This document shows, one piece after another, positions 5,672 to 10,878 of a stretch of 10,878 nucleotides of DNA (position 1 is its first letter; the number at the start of each line of letters is the position of its first letter). Both the position numbers and the translations under genes were made by a program. The DNA lies in the NCBI GenBank assembly GCA_964399035.1, contig CAYNPH010000057.1, positions 1-10,878 of the forward strand, in the 5' to 3' direction. A model generated the notes under the pieces. It saw nothing but the letters and a program-made list of their open reading frames with translations. It was not told where the DNA came from and made no database searches. This DNA comes from WAOL01 sp964399035. Lineage in GTDB: Archaea; Thermoproteota; Thermoprotei_A; Sulfolobales; NBVN01.

Positions 5672-7219
5672 TTGCGCTGGACGATAGCAATCTTGCTCGC
5701 GCTGGTTCTCGCATCTGCCCTCACCCTGACCCATAGCTCAAAGGAGTTCAAAACAGAGGACTTCAACAACCAGCTGGGAACTCCTCAAGCTCTCGCCGCC
5801 TGTGGAGAGGACTACGTGGTGCTAGTCTCAAACAATTACCTCTTCTTAGTTGACTACGCGAACGCCAAGGTCTACCAGCTCACGTCCAAGGCCCTTACAG
5901 ACGACGAGCACGGACTCACGGTTAAAGCGTTGGCATGTTTCACGTACGATAACAAGTTCTACGTGGTCGCGGCTGGCTACACCTCAACGCCTTCAATCAA
6001 AGTTACCATGTGGGAAGTTGACAACGGCAAGGTAGCTAAAGTATACACTAATGAAATAGCGAGTGGTCCCGAGAGCGAAACGGTCGACTCGGGAAACCCT
6101 ATTGCACTGAAGCTCACTCAAGGCTTCGTGCACTTGATAGTTACCTTCAGTAAGGACGGTTATACTGTACCGTACGACTATTACCAGTGGCTGAAGGGCT
6201 TGCCCGAGGACGGGAGCGCTTTTGCCAAATACCAACTTCTCGATGTCTTCCAAACCGCTCCCATAAGCGACGCCCTCGTACAAGTGGTCGGAGGTGTGGA
6301 GGAATACATATACAAGGAGGACACGGGGATCACGGCAAAGCTCGAGCTCTTCAGCGGTCTCCCCCTTCTCAGCCCCAGCGATGGGCTGGGCCAGAGCCCG
6401 CTGAGCGGTGAGAAAGCTTACGGTATCTTAACGGGTACTCAAACAATTGGTTCTAGTGGTTACGTTTGGTTGCTCTGGTTCAACGAGACGAACTACAAGT
6501 ATTACAACCAGGTCTACCAGTCCCAAGGAAGCATAACCAAGGTGTTCTTGATCGATTACAATGACGAGGGCAGCTACAAGGTCTCACACATTGGAGTGAT
6601 AGAGGATGTTAGCGGGACAAAGAGGCTCCGCTTGCTGACGTTCTACTTGGGAAGCTCGAGCTACGCCGTTAGCGTCGAGGACCCAAGCAATAACGAGGTG
6701 GAGGGAACTATCATTAACTCATATCAAATGAACAAGGAGCAGTTCTTCACATACGAGTACGACAATAACAAAAAAGTACTAACGCTGAGGAAGTACACGT
6801 TAGGCGAGCTCCCACAACTCCCAGAGATAGTTCCGGGAGTGACCACCTCAACGGTCCAGACGACTACTACAGCCACTACCACAAGCACCACGACTACTAC
6901 ACCAGCTCTACCGGTAACGACTTCAGCGACTGCTCAGACCCCCATTGCTCAAGCGACGACTTCAACTGCTGTTCAACCAACTTCGAGTACCACAACGACT
7001 CAAAGCACCACTACAACCACAACTACAACCACAACGACCACGTCAACCACAACTACTCCGAGCACTACTCACAGCACCACTACAACCACCGCTCAGACCA
7101 CGACTACCAGCTCGCAGACGAGCAGCACCACGTTGGTGAGCTCCTCGGGAATCCCGCTCCCCTTCATAGCGCTCCCGCTGGCGCTCGCATTGGGTAGACT
7201 AGCTTGGAGGCGCTCCTAA
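5672..7219 (+). CDS. surface protein E: secreted, long Thr/Ser stalk, sorting-type tail
   Basis: A 515-aa predicted surface protein starting at TTG 5672, 14 bases after gene D; upstream purines are weak, so translation may depend on coupling. Residues 1-20 (MRWTIAILLALVLASALTLT) form a signal peptide. The beta-rich ectodomain (about 21-388) begins with LAACGEDYVVLVSNNYLFLV and a second Cys in LACFTYDNKFYVV, aligning with protein C and suggesting that they are paralogues. Residues about 391-490 are the longest stalk in the window, mainly Thr with Ser, Gln, Ala and Pro. The tail (493-515) is GIPLPFIALP, a hydrophobic helix and a basic end (WRRS). Its last 16 bases overlap the sortase gene, tying this substrate closely to the enzyme. 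Ligand or function unknown; it may be an S-layer-associated stalk, adhesin or virion fibre. Confidence 0.85.
   Translation: MRWTIAILLALVLASALTLTHSSKEFKTEDFNNQLGTPQALAACGEDYVVLVSNNYLFLVDYANAKVYQLTSKALTDDEHGLTVKALACFTYDNKFYVVAAGYTSTPSIKVTMWEVDNGKVAKVYTNEIASGPESETVDSGNPIALKLTQGFVHLIVTFSKDGYTVPYDYYQWLKGLPEDGSAFAKYQLLDVFQTAPISDALVQVVGGVEEYIYKEDTGITAKLELFSGLPLLSPSDGLGQSPLSGEKAYGILTGTQTIGSSGYVWLLWFNETNYKYYNQVYQSQGSITKVFLIDYNDEGSYKVSHIGVIEDVSGTKRLRLLTFYLGSSSYAVSVEDPSNNEVEGTIINSYQMNKEQFFTYEYDNNKKVLTLRKYTLGELPQLPEIVPGVTTSTVQTTTTATTTSTTTTTPALPVTTSATAQTPIAQATTSTAVQPTSSTTTTQSTTTTTTTTTTTTSTTTTPSTTHSTTTTTAQTTTTSSQTSSTTLVSSSGIPLPFIALPLALALGRLAWRRS
6841..7134 (+). repeat. Thr/Ser-codon repeat array encoding the stalk of protein E
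   Basis: The array is dominated by ACN codons with scattered AGC, CAG and GCN codons. Runs of ACC/ACA/ACG/ACT mix synonymous codons rather than one triplet, which limits slippage while keeping the peptide poly-Thr. The block 7076-7101 is identical over 26 bp to 4199-4224 in gene C. Confidence 0.7.
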
Positions 7220-7845
7220 AGGTAGCTCTGATAGCATTAACTGTCCACGCGGTGCTTTTGGCCACCCTCCCAGTAGGAGCCCCTCTCTGGGAGTGCGCTC
7301 TTTTGATCGCTCTCTCCCTCCTCCTCTCTAAAATTGAGAAAAACTGCATCCCCCTCGCCCTCCTGTACTTGGGGTACTTCGGTCCCAGGCTGGTGGAGGC
7401 ACTCCCACAGCTCTACAAGGCCTTGATCTCGGCTGATCTGGCCTTAATGATGCCGTTGTTGCACGCGCTCGGAATAAGGGTCGTCGATGTGAACATCTTG
7501 GCTTTAGGAGACGCTGCCATGCGCTACACAATAGCTTGCTCGAGCTTGAGGGCCCTTGCCTTCGTGGTCCCCGCCCTTCCCCTAGCGAGGAGGTCAAGAG
7601 ACTTGTTGAAGGTGGTGGTCGTGTCGTTCCTTTTGGTGGTGCCCTTGAATGCCCTGAGGGTTGGAGTGATAATGCACGCGGCGTCCCTCATAGGCCCGGA
7701 GTTGGCGCACGTTTTCGTGGGCACCGTGGGGGCTCTGATAACCGGATTGCCGTTGATGATAGTCATAGACAAGTTATTGCCGGGTTACTTGGACTATTTG
7801 ATAGGGGGGATTGAGTGCGTGCTAAAAATTCACATGAAGAACTGA
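7204..7845 (+). CDS. archaeosortase/exosortase-family transpeptidase-like membrane protein
   Basis: A 213-aa protein made almost wholly of hydrophobic helices (about six to eight). The exosortase/archaeosortase signature is visible in order: Cys112 in ACSSLRAL, then the N-x-x-R element with Asn149 and Arg152 in PLNALRVGVIMH, then His169 in PELAHVFVGTVG, just before the last large helix. Cys, Arg and His are the proposed catalytic residues of the family, which cleaves C-terminal sorting tails at the outer membrane face and is thought to transfer the protein to a lipid or other acceptor. The length is typical of compact archaeal members. TTG at 7204 overlaps gene E by 16 bases. It closes an operon of five proteins with matching tails, which strongly supports an enzyme-substrate set. 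The subfamily (ArtA to ArtF or other) cannot be assigned by eye. Confidence 0.85.
   Translation: MEALLKVALIALTVHAVLLATLPVGAPLWECALLIALSLLLSKIEKNCIPLALLYLGYFGPRLVEALPQLYKALISADLALMMPLLHALGIRVVDVNILALGDAAMRYTIACSSLRALAFVVPALPLARRSRDLLKVVVVSFLLVVPLNALRVGVIMHAASLIGPELAHVFVGTVGALITGLPLMIVIDKLLPGYLDYLIGGIECVLKIHMKN
7823..7829 (-). terminator. T-tract ending the leftward operon
   Basis: On the minus strand, the TGA of the 84-aa membrane protein is followed by A and five T (7828-7824). This short U-tract lies inside the 3' end of the convergent sortase gene. A small CTGAT/ATCAG dyad (7842-7853) spans the overlap of the two gene ends. Confidence 0.35.
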
Positions 7846-8084
7846 TAGATCAGCTTTGATACGAAGTATACTATGGCTGCGGATATTAGTGCGCCTATGA
7901 GCATTCCCACGAAGCCGATCGGTCCGGCGAAGGCGAAGCCTATCAAAGAGTAGAGGAGACCCCAGAACAAGTTCACCGCTGCGTTGAACTTTGCTAGTCC
8001 CTCCCACGTGACCGCTTGGTTGGGCTGGGCGGCGAACAAGGAAGGGAGGAGGGCTATTAGCGCTAACAAGGACAGCCTTCTCAT
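7830..8084 (-). CDS. 84-aa secreted/membrane protein with two hydrophobic helices (pilin-like or capsid-like)
   Basis: The ATG at 8084 is chosen over the upstream extension to 8165 because GGTGGTGA (8100-8093) lies eight bases before it. It also opens a clean signal peptide (MRRLSLLALIALLPSLFAA), with likely cleavage before QPNQ. The mature part, about 65 residues, has a short polar lead (AVTWEGLAKFN) and two hydrophobic helices joined by a Gly/Pro turn (AFAGPIGFVGM), ending YQFFM. This matches the plan of VirB2/TrbC-type pilins, including those of archaeal DNA-transfer systems, but also that of major capsid proteins of spindle-shaped archaeal viruses. No conjugation ATPase is visible in the window, so neither reading is proven. 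It ends the helicase-GT2 operon and overlaps the end of the sortase gene by 16 bases. Its small size and Gly-rich helices suggest an assembling subunit. Confidence 0.75.
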   Translation of the reverse strand: MRRLSLLALIALLPSLFAAQPNQAVTWEGLAKFNAAVNLFWGLLYSLIGFAFAGPIGFVGMLIGALISAAIVYFVSKLIYQFFM

Positions 8085-8110
8085 TGTGGGCTTCACCACC
8101 TCTCTCACTC

Positions 8111-8791
8111 TTATCCGAGCTTTAAGCGTTGTGTCACTGAGCGGATCTTTAGCGCGAGTATGCACGCAAGTAAGTCCAAGCCCGTGACAATGCTGACTTT
8201 CTTCTTGCCGCCCTCGCGCGAGCGCGGGGTGTACTCAATAGTACATATCCTCGCTCCTCTTCTTAAAGCATTCCATAAGAGGAAGGGCTCTGGATAGGTA
8301 CAAGGTCGCGGAGGTTCCTCGGTCTCGAAGGGGAGCTTTATGCCTATCAATCCACTCAACACGTCCTTGAACCGCGTGCCAAAGAGGGCGTTAAAAATTA
8401 ACGTTAAAACCTTATTCCCCAAGGAATAAATATCCTTAGAAGAAGTTTTCCGCATACTAAGAACGTGGTCGCAGACATCCAACAGCTCCCCAATCTCGAG
8501 AGCTACTGGTGGGGGGTGTTGGCCGTCAGCGTCCATCAGTACTACGCACTTGCACTGGAGCTCCCTGAGAGCTGTCAAGACTGCGCCCGTCTTCCCCTTC
8601 CCGACCTTTTGGCTCAATACCTCTACTCCAAAGGACTTGGCTATTAAGGGAGTGGCGTCGGAGCTGTGGCTATCTACCACAACTATCCTTTCACGCGGAA
8701 CTCCAAGTGACAGAAGCTCTCTCAAGACTTGAGGCAAGCTCTCTTGTTCGTCCTTCGCCGGTATCACTATGCAGCACTCCAACGGCACCAC
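8111..8791 (-). CDS. GT2 glycosyltransferase, dolichyl-phosphate mannose synthase-like
   Basis: A 226-aa GT-A fold enzyme. Residues 7-15 (CIVIPAKDE) open the nucleotide-binding half, Asp40 in VVVDSHSSD contacts the nucleotide, and DADGQ (87-91) is the metal-binding DXD-type motif. GTRFKDVLSGLIGIK (138-152) and the late YTPRSREGGKKK match the DPM1/polyprenol-phosphate glycosyltransferase pattern. There is no C-terminal membrane anchor, so it is a soluble or peripheral type. Family knowledge: such enzymes move a sugar from a nucleotide donor to dolichyl phosphate or a related lipid. The GTG start (8791) directly abuts the TAG of the helicase gene, implying coupled translation. Inferred role: supplying a lipid-linked sugar for glycosylating the Thr-rich stalks or changing the host glycan. 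Sugar and acceptor are not readable. Confidence 0.85.
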   Translation of the reverse strand: MVPLECCIVIPAKDEQESLPQVLRELLSLGVPRERIVVVDSHSSDATPLIAKSFGVEVLSQKVGKGKTGAVLTALRELQCKCVVLMDADGQHPPPVALEIGELLDVCDHVLSMRKTSSKDIYSLGNKVLTLIFNALFGTRFKDVLSGLIGIKLPFETEEPPRPCTYPEPFLLWNALRRGARICTIEYTPRSREGGKKKVSIVTGLDLLACILALKIRSVTQRLKLG

Positions 8792-10528
8792 CTAGCAGTC
8801 GTGAGGCAACAATAGCCCTCTTCTCCCGTGCCACACGATTAACTTAACGTTGACCCCCTTAGACCTTAACGTCTTTGCTAGGCTGCTGGCCGTTACGCCT
8901 AGCTCTCTTCTTATGAGAGAAGCGCTTAAGAAGAGTCCGTCTCTCCTCTCCACACACTTGGACTCGCAAAGCTTCTTGAGCTTGTACAACAAGTCATCTT
9001 TTTCCTCGCTATGAGGGAACCCCTCTTTGGCGAGAGCTCTGAGCGCGGCCAACAAGACGGGGAAGACTCTAGGAGCCTCCTTCAAGAGCCTCTCCTTCAT
9101 TGTCGGATTGTCCTTGAAGGAGTTCGGAAACTCTATTATTACCATTCTATTCCTCAATGCCTCGTCGGACTCCAGGGGAAGTAAGGCCCTTTTGTCGTTG
9201 ACGGCGAAGAAGAGCTTGGCGTAGTTTACGAACTTAAAGGGCTTAGAGTAGAGGCTTCTGCCAGTGAGGTAGGAGCCTCCGACCGCGTTCTTGAGCAACT
9301 CTATCCCTTTATAGGAACCATCCAAGGTTATTCCCTCGTCGGCCAAGTTCGCTAGCTTATGGTGTAGCTCCGCTACGTAATATTCTCCCTTAGAGCTCAA
9401 CAGCTGGTTCAGCGTAACGGCGGAGACATTCTTATGTCCTAGTGCCTCGTGCAGAAAGTCCAAGAACGTGCTCTTGCCCGCCCCGCTGGGGCCGATCAAC
9501 ACGAAGAACTTTCTGAAGGGCATAAAGGGGTATATTGTATATCCCATCGCCTTCCACAGGGTGAGCCTCTGTTCGGGATCCGGAACCCAAGACCTCATGG
9601 CTTCTAACAGCCTGGGAGTGAACCTCTCCGCGACCCTCTCCACGTAGTCCAACGGATCTCCTTCAAACCTTAGGAGTTCGAAGGAACTTTGGGGTAGTTC
9701 GTGGATAACTATTCCATCTGGAGGTTCCTTTGCTATTTCCAATACTCCGTATTTGAACCACTTCTTGATGTTTAGATAGCCTTCTTCGAACGCTAAGTAA
9801 CCCTTTCCCACACTCAGGAGGTGCTCTATATAAGAGCTTGAAACGAAGGTTGCCCGCTTGAAGCCCTTGAGGACCTCCTTCAAAACGGCGTCAGTCAGCG
9901 CGGACCTTAGCTTGAGTGTTCCGACGCCGGACAGCTCCGCCAGCTCCCTTACCGCCTCCTCTCCGAGCTCGTCGGCGAGCTTGAGTATTGTGTTGTCCGC
10001 CTCCGTCCCCCACTTCCAACCCTCGTCAGTTTTCAAGTAGGTTATCTCAGTTACTACGTCAGTCAAGGCATAGTACTTCGAGAGCATCTTATCGGTCAGC
10101 AACTTGGCGAGCATGGAACCGAAGCTTGGCTTGCGGGCGGGCGCCAGCTCCCTCAGCTCAGTCTTCAATCTCTCCGCCTCTTCTTCCCTGGCTAACGAGA
10201 GCAACGTCCTTGTTAAACACAGCACCGTCACGCCCATGTTCCTTCCGTCGTTCTTGAACAGCTCGAAAAGGGCGCCCCTTAGCGCTAATGTCAAGAGATC
10301 TGGGTCGAGGAGCCCGTACTCGATGGCAGATCTCGGTAGGGGGAAGGACTTATCGTTAACTATCACCTCAACGACGTCGGGCTTGAAGGTGACTTGGAAT
10401 CCTCTGAGCGTCGTTGTACACTTGCTCAGGCCAAGCCTTCTCGCGATTGCGCTTAGGGGTAGATATATTGACCCCTGTTCACCTAACATCAACTGCGGGG
10501 GAGTCCGGGGGCCGGGGGGTTCGGTCAA
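8792..10528 (-). CDS. SF3 replicative helicase, D5/P4-type
   Basis: A 578-aa replication protein. TTG at 10528 is preferred because GGGAGGTG (10543-10536) lies seven bases upstream and it does not overlap the preceding gene. ATG 10489 lacks a Shine-Dalgarno, and the longer frame to 10603 overlaps the upstream gene. Residues about 140-320 resemble the D5_N region (YLKTDEGWKW, GYLAFEEGYLNIKKW). The AAA+ core follows: Walker A GPSGAGKST (346-354, Lys352), Walker B ANLADE ending at Asp397-Glu398, sensor motif C KLFFAVNDK (Asn444) and candidate arginine fingers in LRNRM (459 and 461). A winged-helix-like tail (LSASLIRRELG, about 533 on) could bind DNA. No archaeo-eukaryotic primase motifs are visible in the amino-terminal 140 residues. 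Family knowledge: hexameric helicase that unwinds plasmid or viral DNA. It is the main gene marking this as a replicon. Confidence 0.9.
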   Translation of the reverse strand: MTEPPGPRTPPQLMLGEQGSIYLPLSAIARRLGLSKCTTTLRGFQVTFKPDVVEVIVNDKSFPLPRSAIEYGLLDPDLLTLALRGALFELFKNDGRNMGVTVLCLTRTLLSLAREEEAERLKTELRELAPARKPSFGSMLAKLLTDKMLSKYYALTDVVTEITYLKTDEGWKWGTEADNTILKLADELGEEAVRELAELSGVGTLKLRSALTDAVLKEVLKGFKRATFVSSSYIEHLLSVGKGYLAFEEGYLNIKKWFKYGVLEIAKEPPDGIVIHELPQSSFELLRFEGDPLDYVERVAERFTPRLLEAMRSWVPDPEQRLTLWKAMGYTIYPFMPFRKFFVLIGPSGAGKSTFLDFLHEALGHKNVSAVTLNQLLSSKGEYYVAELHHKLANLADEGITLDGSYKGIELLKNAVGGSYLTGRSLYSKPFKFVNYAKLFFAVNDKRALLPLESDEALRNRMVIIEFPNSFKDNPTMKERLLKEAPRVFPVLLAALRALAKEGFPHSEEKDDLLYKLKKLCESKCVERRDGLFLSASLIRRELGVTASSLAKTLRSKGVNVKLIVWHGRRGLLLPHDC

Positions 10529-10559
10529 GGACAAACACCTCCCGCTCCCTACACAATCC

Positions 10560-10727
10560 TCACCTCGTGAACTCGAGCATTCTCTCGAACTTCTCCCTAT
10601 CATTAGTAACTATCACATACAGGCCCCCCAGCTCGTCCGTTTTCAGCTCTTCCAACACTTCCTTTGGGATTTTGATGAACGGGTTCTTCTTACTTCTCTT
10701 AACTGTGAGCCAGTACCAGATGCCCAT
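10560..10727 (-). CDS. 55-aa AbrB-like DNA-binding protein
   Basis: ATG at 10727 is preserved as start because GGGGAG (10740-10735) lies seven bases upstream and a TATA-like box lies further up. The longer frame to 10853 would borrow its amino end from the inverted repeat. The protein reads MGIWYWLTVKRSKKN, then PFIKIPKEVLEELKTDELGG and a closing strand LYVIVTND, matching the beta-hairpin plus IPKEVLEEL core of AbrB/SpoVT and antitoxin-type swapped-hairpin folds. It is shorter than most relatives. It is the first gene of the replication operon, 31 bases ahead of the helicase, so it may autoregulate this operon or bind the iterons to control copy number. It differs from the AbrB-like protein at 2487-2702. 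Confidence 0.65.
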   Translation of the reverse strand: MGIWYWLTVKRSKKNPFIKIPKEVLEELKTDELGGLYVIVTNDREKFERMLEFTR

Positions 10728-10822
10728 GAACTCGCTCCCCCGTTGGTTTTCAGAAATCGGTAAATAAAGTATACTTTGCTTGCACTCCCTATTCCAATTA
10801 AGAGTAAGAGAGTGGCCCTCAC
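10643..10822 (-). pseudogene. copy of the gene A 5' end created by the inverted repeat
   Basis: The right repeat copy carries the GGGGAGGTG ribosome site, the GTG start and the first 14 codons of gene A (MRATLLLLIGIGSA). It then runs into unrelated DNA and continues out of frame across the AbrB-like gene to a TGA at 10643, for 59 codons. The non-repeat part is Ser/Arg-rich and looks like an out-of-frame reading of the real gene. It could still be translated into a short membrane peptide, but more likely it is a by-product of the duplication. Confidence 0.5.
10760..10773 (-). promoter_or_regulatory. promoter of the replication operon
   Basis: On the minus strand, just inside the inner border of the right inverted repeat, lies ACTTTATTTA (10770-10761) within a longer TATACTTTATTTA run. 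A start site about 25 bases downstream, near 10740, would give a leader of about 13 bases carrying GGGGAG before the ATG at 10727. This box is outside the repeat, so the replication operon has a promoter of its own in addition to whatever the repeat supplies. Confidence 0.5.
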
Positions 10823-10878
10823 TGCACCTCCCCAGAGCTAAACTTTTGCTCATCTTTAATTCTGCCCTCTGAGAGCGT
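10780..10878 (-). repeat. 99-bp perfect inverted repeat, right copy
   Basis: This segment is the exact reverse complement of 921-1019. It reaches the last base of the window and ends there with GAGAGCGT, the left arm of the hairpin at 909-928. If the molecule is circular, the two copies flank the 920-bp origin region and both point outward into the two operons. If it is linear, they could form subterminal repeats. The exact coincidence of repeat end and sequence end calls for care, because a fold-back assembly error could look the same. Confidence 0.85.

Noticed and set aside
5402..5734. 110-aa Val-rich minus-strand ORF
   Set aside because: It is the antisense reading of the Thr-codon stalk of gene D (ACN read backwards gives NGT, so Val and others). 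Low complexity and no independent start signal.
10529..10603. longer SF3 helicase start at 10603
   Set aside because: It would overlap the upstream gene and add a Ser/Arg/Pro-rich stretch. The TTG at 10528 has GGGAGGTG seven bases upstream.
10104..10763. 219-aa plus-strand ORF opposite the helicase gene
   Set aside because: It is antisense to the well-supported SF3 helicase, Ser/Leu-rich as expected for such shadows, with no domain motif or ribosome site.
10728..10853. N-terminal extension of the AbrB-like gene into the inverted repeat
   Set aside because: The extension equals an out-of-frame reading of the gene A leader. ATG 10727 has a well-placed GGGGAG and TATA box and begins where AbrB-like residues start.
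1..10878. tRNA genes, rRNA, insertion sequences, integrase or att sites
   Set aside because: No cloverleaf-like GGTTCGA arm context, no transposase or recombinase motif and no target-site duplication were seen. The lone GGTTCGAA at 5663-5670 lies in an intergenic gap without tRNA arms.

Overview
The window looks like a complete or nearly complete small replicon (plasmid or virus) of a hyperthermophilic archaeon. The best guess is a crenarchaeon (Thermoproteota, Desulfurococcales-like). The reasons are gene starts spread over TTG, GTG and ATG, purine-rich Shine-Dalgarno motifs (GGAGGTG, GGTGA), frequent AGG and ATA codons, TATA-type promoter motifs, T-tract ends, AbrB-fold regulators and an archaeosortase-like membrane enzyme. 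The exact host cannot be named from the sequence. No rRNA, tRNA, integrase, transposase or CRISPR array was found.

Layout. Positions 1-920 are AT-rich and mostly non-coding. They hold a dense cluster of GGGTGAGTT motifs in both orientations around a strong hairpin (about 438-651), which is the best candidate origin of replication, plus one possible micro-gene (827-943) behind a good TATA box. A perfect 99-bp inverted repeat (921-1019 and 10780-10878) brackets everything that follows. Two operons run toward each other from the two repeat copies and converge at about 7830-7845.

The rightward operon (977-7845) encodes five predicted cell-surface proteins (called A to E here) and then an archaeosortase/exosortase-family protein with Cys112, Arg152 and His169. 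All five end in the same kind of tail: a [V/I]P motif, a short hydrophobic helix and a basic C-terminus. This is the tripartite layout of exosortase/archaeosortase sorting signals. A is beta-propeller-like, and C, D and E carry long Thr-rich stalks. An AbrB-like regulator lies antisense between B and C and shares a promoter region with C.

The leftward operon (10727-7830) encodes a 55-aa AbrB-like protein, an SF3 (D5/P4-type) replicative helicase, a GT2 glycosyltransferase of the dolichyl-phosphate-mannose-synthase type directly abutting the helicase, and an 84-aa secreted or membrane protein with two hydrophobic helices. The last could be a VirB2-like pilin or a spindle-virus-type capsid protein.

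Inferred working model: the element replicates from the iteron region with its SF3 helicase. It also dresses the host surface (or a particle) with stalked proteins that are exported, processed or anchored by its own sortase, and possibly glycosylated with help from its own GT2. A dedicated sortase with its substrates and a glycosyltransferase on a roughly 11-kb replicon is the most notable feature here.
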